Position numbers and translations under genes: made by a program
Notes under the pieces: model-generated
What the model saw: only the letters and a program-made list of their open reading frames with translations
Told to the model about the DNA's origin: nothing
Database searches by the model: none
From: HGM04593 sp045631905
GTDB lineage: Bacteria > Bacteroidota > Bacteroidia > Bacteroidales > Bacteroidaceae
Direction of reading: 5' to 3'
DNA length: 18,710 nt
Assembly: GCA_045631905.1 (NCBI GenBank)
Contig: JAZQVO010000042.1
Span: forward strand, 1-18,710
Shown: positions 6,039-13,021 of the stretch, piece by piece
Position numbering within the stretch: the first letter of the stretch is position 1
Layout: every line of letters starts with the position of its first letter

Positions 6039-6722
6039 TTATTGTTTTTCTAACCATTCTTGGAAATTGTCGGGCGACAGGCACTCTTCTATTTTGTAAT
6101 CTCCAACTCTGGTTCGGGTTAAACTTGTTAAATATGCTCCGCTGTTCAGTGCTTCGCCTATGTCGCGTGCCAGCGAGCGTATGTATGTTCCTTTTCCGCA
6201 CACTACACGTATCTTTATCTGTGGCAGGTTGCATTCGAGGAGCTCTATCTCATCAATATGTATCTGCTTGGGTGCAAGCTCCATGTCGCTGCCTTTGCGT
6301 GCGAGGTCGTAGGCGCGTTTGCCGTCTACCTTGCAGGCCGAAAAGAGAGGTGGGCGTTGTGCTATGTCGCCGATAAACTGCCCCAAGACGTTGCGAATCG
6401 TCTCTTCGGTGATGTGCTCGGTGGGGAAGGTGGCGTTTACGGGGTGCTCCATGTCGAACGATGGTGTGGTGGCACCGAGCATGAGTTCGGCCACATACTC
6501 CTTGGTGTGTGCTTGTAGCTCCTCGATGCGTTTGGTGGCTTTTCCCGTGCAGAGCAACAGAACGCCTGTTGCAAGGGGGTCGAGTGTGCCGGCGTGTCCC
6601 ACTTTGAACCTTTTTACACCGAGCTTACGGCTGAGGTGGTAGCGCACCTTGTTCACTATCTGGAACGAGGTCCATTTATATGGTTTGTATATTGCAAGTA
6701 CTTCTCCTGCTATAAAATCCAT
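6039..6722 (-). CDS. truB: tRNA pseudouridine(55) synthase
   Basis: TruB makes pseudouridine 55 in the T-loop of nearly all tRNAs. The 227-residue protein has the catalytic motif GHAGTLDPLATGVL with Asp48 as nucleophile, the KEYVAELMLGATTPSFDMEH segment, RPPLFSACKVDGKRAYDLAR and KGTYIRSLARDIG. It begins GEVLAIYKPYKWTSFQIVNKVR, the usual N-terminal strand. It lacks the long C-terminal PUA extension of E. coli TruB, as is common for this length. It starts 4 nt after uppP and ends 4 nt before queA, so translation should be coupled through the operon. Confidence 0.97.
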   Translation of the reverse strand: MDFIAGEVLAIYKPYKWTSFQIVNKVRYHLSRKLGVKRFKVGHAGTLDPLATGVLLLCTGKATKRIEELQAHTKEYVAELMLGATTPSFDMEHPVNATFPTEHITEETIRNVLGQFIGDIAQRPPLFSACKVDGKRAYDLARKGSDMELAPKQIHIDEIELLECNLPQIKIRVVCGKGTYIRSLARDIGEALNSGAYLTSLTRTRVGDYKIEECLSPDNFQEWLEKQ

Positions 6723-6726
6723 GTTA

Positions 6727-7566
6727 TCAGTTCATTAGTGATATTATAATGGTGGCGACACCTGCTACAAGGCAGTAATATGCAAAGTATATGAGCTTGC
6801 CTTTGCGCACAATGGATATCATCCACTTACATGCAATGCAACCCGATATAAATGCTGTGATGAAGCCTACTATAAGTGCCATGGGGCTTATTCCGCCAAA
6901 GGCCTCCGACACTCCTACTTTTACCATCTCTATTGTTTCGAGCAGAGCCTCGCCCAAGATGGGGGGGATAACCATGAGGAACGAGAATTTTGCCATGTTG
7001 TCTTTTTTGTTACCGAGCAAAAGACCTGTGGCTATGGTTGTGCCCGAGCGCGAAAGGCCGGGGAGCACGGCTAATGCCTGGCTCAATCCTATGATGAAAG
7101 CATCTTTTATTGAGATGTTCTCTTTTTGTCGGGGCTTTGCGTAGTATGAGAATGCCAGCAACACGGCTGTGAGCAGCAGGCATGAGCCCACAACTAAAAG
7201 CCCTTCGAAGGCTGCCTCAACATAGTCTTTGAAGAAGACGCCTACTATGCCTACGGGAATCATTGAAACAACGATGGCGAGTGCGTAGCGTTGTTGTTCG
7301 TTTAGGCGTGCCATGAGGCTTTCGCCCTCTTTGGCCGGGTTCAGTTTAAAGAGGCCTTTGAAAATCCAGAATACCTCTTGACGCAATATAACCAACGTGC
7401 TGAGCACGGTGGCAACGTGCAGGAGCACGGTAAAAGGCAAGATGGTTTCGGGGTCGGTAATTTCCACAAAGTACGAGCCTAATGTAAGGTGTCCGCTACT
7501 GCTTATTGGCAGGTATTCGGTTAATCCTTGGATTAGTCCGAGAAAAATAGATTCCAATAGTGTCAT
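6727..7566 (-). CDS. uppP: Undecaprenyl-diphosphatase
   Basis: UppP (BacA) dephosphorylates undecaprenyl diphosphate to recycle the lipid carrier of peptidoglycan and surface-glycan synthesis. The 279-residue integral membrane protein shows the two signatures of the family: GLTEYLPISSSGHL (14-27, with the catalytic Glu17 region) and LPGLSRSGTTIATGLLLG (168-185, with Arg173). About seven or eight hydrophobic helices are visible. It lies 8 nt after the DUF3098 gene and 4 nt before truB. High expression of this family gives bacitracin tolerance. The PAP2-type diphosphatases are unrelated and do not fit. Confidence 0.97.
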   Translation of the reverse strand: MTLLESIFLGLIQGLTEYLPISSSGHLTLGSYFVEITDPETILPFTVLLHVATVLSTLVILRQEVFWIFKGLFKLNPAKEGESLMARLNEQQRYALAIVVSMIPVGIVGVFFKDYVEAAFEGLLVVGSCLLLTAVLLAFSYYAKPRQKENISIKDAFIIGLSQALAVLPGLSRSGTTIATGLLLGNKKDNMAKFSFLMVIPPILGEALLETIEMVKVGVSEAFGGISPMALIVGFITAFISGCIACKWMISIVRKGKLIYFAYYCLVAGVATIIISLMN

Positions 7567-7574
7567 AGTTGTCT

Positions 7575-7802
7575 TTATTTTTTATTGTTCTTGTGTAATA
7601 TGGCGTATATTATAAACAGGAAACCAAAGAAGCAGATGGCGGGTGCTACCTTTATTCTTTGTACACTGAAAATATCGGGCTCAAAGGCTGTTTCGGTGGA
7701 GCCGGGGCCACTCATGAGTATGAAACCTGTTATTATGGTAACTATCCCAACGAGGAGTAGTATGTAATTGGTTTTTCCGAATGCAAATTTTTGTTTATCC
7801 AT
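7575..7802 (-). CDS. DUF3098 family membrane protein
   Basis: This 75-residue protein has two membrane helices (about residues 13-33 and 53-71) separated by a short loop with GPGSTETAFEPDIFSVQRIKVAP, and basic ends. I recognise it as DUF3098, a small Bacteroidota family that is regularly found between ftsX and uppP; its role is unknown. The frame is open to 7886, but the family start MDKQKFAFGKTNY is at ATG 7802, which is 11 nt after the ftsX stop; the upstream portion overlaps ftsX and reads as its shadow. The gene position suggests a link with the division or envelope machinery, which is inference. Confidence 0.9.
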   Translation of the reverse strand: MDKQKFAFGKTNYILLLVGIVTIITGFILMSGPGSTETAFEPDIFSVQRIKVAPAICFFGFLFIIYAILHKNNKK

Positions 7803-7813
7803 TGTAGATGTTT

Positions 7814-8674
7814 TTATATAAAGTATAGGTCGTTGCGTCGCATGCGCAAAAAGCGGTTTACCGATAAATAGGCACAGAATATACATATGGTTATTCCAAA
7901 GAGAATAATTCCGCCACCCACTATGGCTAAGTGTGTTACGGGGAGCAGGGTTGCAACAGCCGGTTCATGCTTCCATAACAGGTATAGACCGCCTGCAAGC
8001 AGAATATTGGCAAATATTCCCGATATGGCTCCTATTTTAAGGTTGTGCAGTATGAAGGGCTTGCGAATGAACCCCCATGTTGCACCCACAAGTTTCATTG
8101 TGTGTAGCAGGAACCTTTTCGAATATATCGAGAGGCGTACAAGGTTGCCTATGAGCGACCACGATATTATGGTGAGCAGGGCGAGGAATATCAGTAGCAC
8201 GATGCCTATCTTGCGTATGTTGTTGTTTATGGTATCTATGAGCTCGCGCTGGTAGCTTATTCCGCTTACGGCACTTTTGGCAAGTAACTCCTTTTCAATA
8301 TCTTTTATCTTGCTGTTGTCGGTGTACTCGTTTTTCAGCGTTATTTCGATGGAGGAGTCGTAGGGGTTGTAGCCGAGAAACTCGACAGGGTCGGTTCCAA
8401 GTTCCACAATTTGCTCCTTCAGCACCTCTTCGTTCGATATGTATCGGCTCGAATGTATGTATTCTTTTTTGTCTATCTCTTTTTTGAATTTGAGTGCTTC
8501 GTCAGGGGTGATGTCGCTTTTCATTATTACCGAGAGGGTTATGTTCTGGCGTACATATTTCGATAGCGAGGCGGCTGTTACAAACAGCAACCCCATCACT
8601 CCCAAGAGTAACAGAACCAGCGTGGTGCTTATATAAACACTGAGCGTTTGAATTTTAAATACAGGTTTACTCAT
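7814..8674 (-). CDS. ftsX: Cell division protein FtsX (ABC-type permease subunit)
   Basis: FtsX with the ATPase FtsE forms a membrane complex that controls peptidoglycan hydrolases at the division site. The 286 residues show the expected plan: a short cytosolic N-terminus, one membrane helix (about 14-36), a periplasmic domain of about 110 residues (TLSVIMKSDITPDEALKFKK, GYNPYDSSIEITLK), then three membrane helices with the typical MKLVGATWGFIRKPF cytosolic loop. No ftsE is in this window; in Bacteroidota it is usually encoded elsewhere. The start ATG overlaps the stop of the upstream methyltransferase gene (ATGA), indicating coupled translation. Confidence 0.95.
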   Translation of the reverse strand: MSKPVFKIQTLSVYISTTLVLLLLGVMGLLFVTAASLSKYVRQNITLSVIMKSDITPDEALKFKKEIDKKEYIHSSRYISNEEVLKEQIVELGTDPVEFLGYNPYDSSIEITLKNEYTDNSKIKDIEKELLAKSAVSGISYQRELIDTINNNIRKIGIVLLIFLALLTIISWSLIGNLVRLSIYSKRFLLHTMKLVGATWGFIRKPFILHNLKIGAISGIFANILLAGGLYLLWKHEPAVATLLPVTHLAIVGGGIILFGITICIFCAYLSVNRFLRMRRNDLYFI

Positions 8675-9570
8675 CTCTTTTTTCTAAAAACATATATTAT
8701 GGAACTGCTTGCACTGCGTTTCTCAAATGTGGCGAAGAACCCTTTGAGGCCGTTCCACAAGCCTTTTATTTGTTTGAAGTGGTTGCCTTTGTACCCCTCG
8801 CTCAGCATTGATATATAGAAACCGTCGAAGTACATGGGGTACTCTCTTTCGAGTATAAACCCGTGCCTCTCGCCAACTTTCATTATTGTGCTTGGTTTAA
8901 AGTGCCATAGGTGGCGTGGCACGTCGTAGGCCGCCCAGTGTGGACCATATTTTTTTGCGTCGTACGACGAGCAGTTGGGCACTGCTATTACGGCTATACC
9001 TGTCTCTTCGAGTATGCGGTAAAGCTCGTCCCAGAATGTGTCGAGCGACTGAATGTGCTCCATAACATGCCAGAGGGTAACAACATCGACCGAGTTGTCT
9101 TTTATATCCTTTAAAGCCTCTTCGGGCAGTAGCTCCATGCCAAGTTCCTGCTTCGCGAGCTTACGCGCCTGCTCGCTCTTCTCTATTGCTACAACATCCC
9201 ACCCTTTGCGTTTCATCGCTTGTGCAAAGTACCCTGTTCCGGCTCCATAGTCGATTATGCGCCCGTTCTGTAACAGGGTGAGTTTTTTTATCAGCGATAC
9301 TTTGTGGTGTAGCATTATCTTGCGCACAATGTGGTAGAGTTTGTTTATTACTCCTTTGTTTGTGTTGCTGTGCGAGATGTATGAGGGCGAGTCGTAGTAG
9401 GGTGCAATCTCTTTTTCGTCGGGTACTCCTTGTGTGAATACAAAACCGCAATCGCCACATTCGAATATGTCGAACTCTTCACCGCTTGCAAAGTAGTCTT
9501 TGCAGGTGAATCGTTGTTTTATCGCACTGCTTTTGCACAGCGGACACTCTTTGTGGGTTATTGTTTTCAT
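8671..9570 (-). CDS. Zn-ribbon class I SAM-dependent methyltransferase
   Basis: The 299-residue protein starts with a zinc-ribbon-like pair, C9-P-L-C12 and C38-G-D-C41, followed by a methyltransferase domain with motif I IIDYGAGTGYFAQAM (105-119), the acidic end of strand 2 (VVAIEKS) and VVTLWHVMEHI. This order is that of the widespread methyltransferase family seen next to glycan and lipid genes; the substrate is not known. It has no membrane segment until a mildly hydrophobic end. It is the first gene of the run that continues through ftsX to folK and overlaps ftsX by 4 nt. A role in modifying envelope precursors would fit the neighbours but is inference. Confidence 0.85.
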   Translation of the reverse strand: MKTITHKECPLCKSSAIKQRFTCKDYFASGEEFDIFECGDCGFVFTQGVPDEKEIAPYYDSPSYISHSNTNKGVINKLYHIVRKIMLHHKVSLIKKLTLLQNGRIIDYGAGTGYFAQAMKRKGWDVVAIEKSEQARKLAKQELGMELLPEEALKDIKDNSVDVVTLWHVMEHIQSLDTFWDELYRILEETGIAVIAVPNCSSYDAKKYGPHWAAYDVPRHLWHFKPSTIMKVGERHGFILEREYPMYFDGFYISMLSEGYKGNHFKQIKGLWNGLKGFFATFEKRSASSSIIYVFRKKR

Positions 9571-9633
9571 TGTATTCTTTGCAATTTTTGCTGTTTTGGT
9601 ACCGAAAAGGGCATAACCTTCCCAAACTCGCTA

Positions 9634-9641
9634 CAAAAATA
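9634..9641 (-). promoter_or_regulatory. -7 box of the promoter for the methyltransferase-ftsX-...-folK unit
   Basis: TATTTTTG on the minus strand (9641-9634) matches TAnnTTTG and lies about 64 nt before the start codon at 9570. No convincing -33 box is seen. The 273-nt gap to the divergent PspC gene also holds two inverted repeats: AAgTTTTACttGTAAAAgTT (9675-9694) and GAAGTaaACTTC (9755-9766), possible operators. Confidence 0.45.
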
Positions 9642-9747
9642 CACTATTTAGGTTGAAATTGCACCTCTTTTTCGAAGTTTTACTTGTAAAAGTTATAAAA
9701 TAATATTTTTTAACAGAGTGGTGCTCTTTAAGAATTGTTTTTATTTG

Positions 9748-9755
9748 TACTTTTG
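9748..9755 (+). promoter_or_regulatory. -7 box of the PspC gene promoter
   Basis: TACTTTTG (9748-9755) matches TAnnTTTG; no clear -33 box. It is followed directly by the short inverted repeat GAAGTaaACTTC, which would cover the transcript start and could bind a regulator or form the 5' end of the message. The leader to the ATG at 9844 would be about 80 nt. Confidence 0.45.
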
Positions 9756-9843
9756 AAGTAAACTTCGAATATACACTGCACTTGTGAGGTGTGTTGTGGT
9801 TAAGATGGAGTGAAAAGTTAATTTAGCGAAATTTTATAAAATT

Positions 9844-10077
9844 ATGGGAAGATTGTATCGTGGCAGCGATAAGTTGGTTGCCGGTGTGTGTTCGGGTATT
9901 GCCGAGGGTTTTGGTTTCAAGGCAAGAAATATTCGTCTGCTTTTTGTGGTGTTGTGTTTGTGCTCGGCGTTGTTGCCTTTGCTTGTGGCTTATGTGATTC
10001 TCGCGGTGCTGTTGCCCGAAAAGGGGCGTGAGAAAAGTTATGCCGAACGCATGAACGAGAAGTTGGGTAACAAGTAA
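9844..10077 (+). CDS. PspC domain protein
   Basis: The 77-residue protein is a single PspC domain: RGSDKLVAGVCSGIAEGFGFKARNIRLLFVVLCL, then a hydrophobic segment (about residues 31-54) ending LLPEKGRE and a basic tail. In enterobacteria PspC is an inner-membrane sensor of the phage-shock response; in Bacteroidota such short stand-alone PspC proteins are common and their role is not settled. It is monocistronic, divergent from the methyltransferase-ftsX unit, and ends before a perfect palindromic terminator shared with miaB. Confidence 0.9.
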   Translation: MGRLYRGSDKLVAGVCSGIAEGFGFKARNIRLLFVVLCLCSALLPLLVAYVILAVLLPEKGREKSYAERMNEKLGNK

Positions 10078-10132
10078 ACGCTCTTGCTGTTTTTTATTGC
10101 TGTCCCCGAAGGTGTTAAGCCGGTTCATCTGT

Positions 10133-10170
10133 AAACATCAAAAGCCCCTCGCGAGGGGCTTTTGATGTTT
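10133..10170. terminator. Bidirectional terminator: perfect 38-nt palindrome
   Basis: The arm AAACATCAAAAGCCCCTCG (10133-10151) is followed with no spacer by its exact reverse complement. The GC core with A-rich entry and T-rich exit on both strands is a classic two-way intrinsic terminator, placed between the convergent PspC gene and miaB. Confidence 0.9.
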
Positions 10171-10194
10171 GTGTTTGTGTCGAAAAATCTCCTT

Positions 10195-11523
10195 TTAATC
10201 GACAATTTCTCCCAAAAGGGTGGCGGCGGTGGAGCCGTGTATCTTTACCTTTACAAAATCGCCTATTTTGTAGCCTTTGCGGTCGAACACTGCGGTGCGG
10301 TTCTGCTCGGTACGGCCGAAATATTGCTCTTTCGAACGCTTCGACACTCCTTCGATGAGTACCTCGTAGGTCTCTCCTATGCACTTTTTGTTGTTTGCCG
10401 CCGAGCACTCGTGTTGCAGGGCGATAATCTCGTTCAAACGGCGTACTTTTTCTTTCTCGTCGATGTCGTCTTTAAAGTGCTTGCTGGCGAATGTGCCGGG
10501 ACGCTCTGAATATTTGAACATAAAGGCTGCATCGTAGGAGCAGTGTCGCATGAGCGATAGTGTCTGTTGGTGGTCCTCCTCTGTCTCTCCGCAGAAACCG
10601 GCAATAATGTCGGTAGAAAGACCGCAGTCGGGTACTATGGTGCGTATGGCTTCGATGCGGTTGAGGTACCACTCGCGTGTGTACTTGCGGTTCATGGCTT
10701 TGAGCATGGTTGTGCTACCGCTCTGAACGGGCAGGTGTATGTTACGGCACACGTTGGGCTCTTCGGCAATTACTCGCAAGGTCTCGTCGCTCATGTCTTT
10801 GGGGTGCGATGTGGTGAAGCGTATGCGGGTGTTGGGGGCGTGACGTGCCACGGTGCGCAAGAGGGTGGGGAATGTTATGTGCTCGCCGTTCTCGTCTTCG
10901 AAGTTGTATGAGTTTACGTTTTGCCCAAGCAATATAATCTCTTTAAAGCCTTTTGCTACAAGGTCGTCTACCTCGTTAAGGATACTTTGCATGTCGCGAC
11001 TGCGCTCGCGTCCTCTTGTGTAGGGCACAACGCAGTAGTGGCAGAAGTTGTTGCAACCGCGCATGATGGATATATACCCCGATACGTTACCGCTGCATAT
11101 GCGCATGGGTATCACGTCGCGATAGGTCTCGGTGGTCGATAGCTCTATGTTCATGGCGGGGTGTCCCATCTCGGCCTCGGCTATGAGCTGTGGCAACGAG
11201 AGGTAGGCGTCGGGGCCTGCCACAATGTTTACCTTGTGGGTTTTTATAAGTTCCTCTTTCACGCGCTCGGCCATGCAACCTACCACGCCTATGAGGGTCT
11301 TTTTGCCACGACGCATGGCGTTGAGCTGGTCGAGTCGGCTGTATATCTTCTGCTCGGCGTTGTCGCGTATCGAGCATGTGTTTAGCAGAATGAGGTCTAC
11401 ATCGTCTATGTTTTCCACAACCTCATAGCCTGCAACTTTAAGTATCGAGCCTATGACCTCGCTGTCGGCTATGTTCATCTGGCAACCATAGGTCTCTATG
11501 AATAACTTTTTGCTGTTTTCCAC
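10195..11523 (-). CDS. miaB: tRNA-2-methylthio-N6-dimethylallyladenosine synthase
   Basis: MiaB is a radical-SAM methylthiotransferase that adds a methylthio group to i6A37 of tRNAs reading UNN codons. The 442-residue protein has the three-part plan: an N-terminal UPF0004 domain with cluster ligands Cys14, Cys50 and Cys83; the radical-SAM motif CNNFCHYC (Cys157, 161, 164); and a C-terminal TRAM domain (from about residue 380: YEVLIEGVSK...YKIGDFVKVKIHGSTAATLLGEIV). The segment PYTRGRERSR is the MiaB-type signature and separates it from RimO and MtaB. It is monocistronic and convergent with the PspC gene. Confidence 0.97.
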   Translation of the reverse strand: MENSKKLFIETYGCQMNIADSEVIGSILKVAGYEVVENIDDVDLILLNTCSIRDNAEQKIYSRLDQLNAMRRGKKTLIGVVGCMAERVKEELIKTHKVNIVAGPDAYLSLPQLIAEAEMGHPAMNIELSTTETYRDVIPMRICSGNVSGYISIMRGCNNFCHYCVVPYTRGRERSRDMQSILNEVDDLVAKGFKEIILLGQNVNSYNFEDENGEHITFPTLLRTVARHAPNTRIRFTTSHPKDMSDETLRVIAEEPNVCRNIHLPVQSGSTTMLKAMNRKYTREWYLNRIEAIRTIVPDCGLSTDIIAGFCGETEEDHQQTLSLMRHCSYDAAFMFKYSERPGTFASKHFKDDIDEKEKVRRLNEIIALQHECSAANNKKCIGETYEVLIEGVSKRSKEQYFGRTEQNRTAVFDRKGYKIGDFVKVKIHGSTAATLLGEIVD

Positions 11524-11551
11524 GTTTTTCGGTGTTTGTTGAATATGTGTG

Positions 11552-11585
11552 CGAAGATAGTGAGAAAAAAGGAATTTTGAGCAAA
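11552..11585 (-). promoter_or_regulatory. Promoter of miaB
   Basis: On the minus strand TTTG (11585-11582), 22 nt, then TATCTTCG (11559-11552) followed by C. The -7 box has TTCG instead of TTTG, like those before dnaG and the toxin-like gene. The distance to the start codon is about 28 nt. Confidence 0.55.
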
Positions 11586-11651
11586 AAAAGTATTACTATT
11601 GGTGTAATGATATTTATAATTTATAATATCGGGTAATATTCTATGATTAAT

Positions 11652-11683
11652 TTTGAAAATTTTTGGATTTTGCTCTATCTTTG
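11652..11683 (+). promoter_or_regulatory. Promoter of the glycosyltransferase-tpiA-folE unit
   Basis: TTTG (11652-11655), a 20-nt spacer and TATCTTTG (11676-11683) match the Bacteroidota consensus at both boxes. The predicted start is near 11690, leaving a short leader before ATG 11707. The in-frame ATG at 11653 lies within the promoter, which excludes it as the start. Confidence 0.8.
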
Positions 11684-11706
11684 TAAAAGATAGGATTTGC
11701 ATATAT

Positions 11707-12444
11707 ATGAAAAGCGATTGCGTAATAATTATACCGACATATAACGAGAAGGAGAATATCGAGAAGATGATTCGCGTCCTCATGGCCTTTGAGCATGGTT
11801 ACCATGTGCTGGTGGTCGACGACGGCTCGCCCGACGGCACGGCTTCTATTGTAAAGGGTCTGCAACAGGTTTTCCCGGGCAGGGTGCACATTATAGAACG
11901 TTCGGGCAAGCTTGGGCTTGGAACGGCCTACATAACGGGCTTTAAGTGGGCCTTGGAGCAGGGCTATGAATATATCTTTGAGATGGACGCCGATTTTTCG
12001 CACAACCCCGACGATGTTCCTTTGCTCTACGATGCATGTGCAAAAGATGGGTACGACCTCTCGATAGGCAGCCGTTATGTCACGGGTGTGAATGTGGTTA
12101 ATTGGCCCATAGGGCGTGTGTTGATGTCCTACTTTGCATCGAAGTATGTGCGTTTTATAACACGTCTGCCGGTATACGACACCACCGCCGGCTTTAATTG
12201 CTACAAGCGCAAAGTGCTCGAAACCATCGACCTCGACTCTATTCGTTTCAAGGGCTATGCGTTCCAGATAGAGATGAAATTCACCACACACATGTGTGGC
12301 TTCAAAATAAAGGAGGTGCCTGTGATATTTGTGAACCGTGTGCTTGGAACGTCGAAGATGAGCGGAGGTATATTCAGCGAGGCTCTCTTTGGGGTGGTGA
12401 AGCTCAAGGTGGGCAGTTGGTTCAAAAAGTACCCTAAACCTTAA
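11707..12444 (+). CDS. Family 2 glycosyltransferase, polyprenol-phosphate mannose synthase-like
   Basis: The 245-residue soluble enzyme is a GT-A fold transferase resembling dolichyl/polyprenyl-phosphate mannose synthase (DPM1 type). It would transfer a hexose from a nucleotide sugar to a lipid-linked phosphate at the inner face of the membrane. Visible motifs: CVIIIPTYNEKENI (5-18), VVDDGSPDGT (36-45), KLGLGTAYITGF (68-79), the metal site MDADFSHNP (93-101), GSRYVTG (121-127) and TAGFNCYKRKVLE (160-172). It lacks the C-terminal membrane helices found in some relatives. I chose ATG 11707 over 11653 because the promoter occupies the upstream part. The sugar (mannose, glucose or other) cannot be told from sequence. 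It leads the operon and sits 18 nt before the DUF1599 gene. Confidence 0.9.
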   Translation: MKSDCVIIIPTYNEKENIEKMIRVLMAFEHGYHVLVVDDGSPDGTASIVKGLQQVFPGRVHIIERSGKLGLGTAYITGFKWALEQGYEYIFEMDADFSHNPDDVPLLYDACAKDGYDLSIGSRYVTGVNVVNWPIGRVLMSYFASKYVRFITRLPVYDTTAGFNCYKRKVLETIDLDSIRFKGYAFQIEMKFTTHMCGFKIKEVPVIFVNRVLGTSKMSGGIFSEALFGVVKLKVGSWFKKYPKP

Positions 12445-12462
12445 ATTTGAAAAACAGATAAC

Positions 12463-13008
12463 ATGGCAAACGATACAAACAGAGAATTTGAGAAGGTGCT
12501 TGCGGTGTGCCGCGAGTTGTTTGGTAAGAAACTTTATGACTATGGTGCTTCGTGGCGCATAATGCGTCCCGAGTCGCTTACCGACCAAATATTTATAAAG
12601 GCAAAGCGTATACGTACTCTCGAAACAGGTGCTGAGAATCTTGTGGGCGAGGATATAAGCTCGGAACTTATAGGCATCGTGAACTACGGTATAATAGCTC
12701 TTGTTCAGCTTGAACTTGGTTATGCCGACGAGTGCGACCTCACCCCCGACGAGGCTATGGCTCTTTATGACAAGATGGCGAAAACAACTCTCGACTTGAT
12801 GAAAAAGAAGAATCACGATTATAACGAGGCGTGGAGGGGTATGCGCACAACATCGTACACCGACCTTATACTCACAAAAATATGGCGTACAAAGCAGATA
12901 GAGGAGCATAAGGGTGAAACAACCGTCTCCGAGGGTGTAGATGCCAATTATATGGACATGATAAATTACGCGGTATTCGGGCTTATAAAGAATGGTATCG
13001 CCGACTAA
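12463..13008 (+). CDS. DUF1599 family protein with two internal repeats
   Basis: The 181-residue protein is made of two similar halves. LYDYGASWRIMRPESLTDQIFIKAKRIRTLE (about 25-55) matches NHDYNEAWRGMRTTSYTDLILTKIWRTKQIE (about 122-152), and EDISSELIGIVNYGIIALVQL matches EGVDANYMDMINYAVFGLIKN. This is DUF1599, an all-helical family that, as I recall, has been linked by genome context to nucleotide modification in some phages; the chromosomal Bacteroidota copies have no assigned job. It is cytosolic. It follows the glycosyltransferase by 18 nt and precedes the DoxX/MauE-like gene by 13 nt; this association with tpiA and folE recurs in Bacteroidales as far as I remember. Confidence 0.88.
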   Translation: MANDTNREFEKVLAVCRELFGKKLYDYGASWRIMRPESLTDQIFIKAKRIRTLETGAENLVGEDISSELIGIVNYGIIALVQLELGYADECDLTPDEAMALYDKMAKTTLDLMKKKNHDYNEAWRGMRTTSYTDLILTKIWRTKQIEEHKGETTVSEGVDANYMDMINYAVFGLIKNGIAD

Positions 13009-13021
13009 GAAAATATTGCTC

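Noticed and set aside
7393..7433. Tandem-like repeat CAACGTGCTGAGCACGGT / CAACGTGCAGGAGCACGGT in uppP
   Set aside because: It encodes a hydrophobic helix (TVLLHVATVLSTL) with similar residues, and the repeat is imperfect; ordinary membrane-protein codon repetition explains it.
8955..8971. 12-bp palindrome CGTCGTACGACG in the Zn-ribbon methyltransferase gene
   Set aside because: Twelve-base palindromes are expected a few times in a window of this size, and the flanks do not extend it.
12291..12306. Short inverted repeat CCACACA-CA-TGTGTGG in the glycosyltransferase gene
   Set aside because: Seven-base arms with a 2-nt loop in simple CA-rich sequence are expected by chance several times in a window of this length when all loop sizes are allowed.
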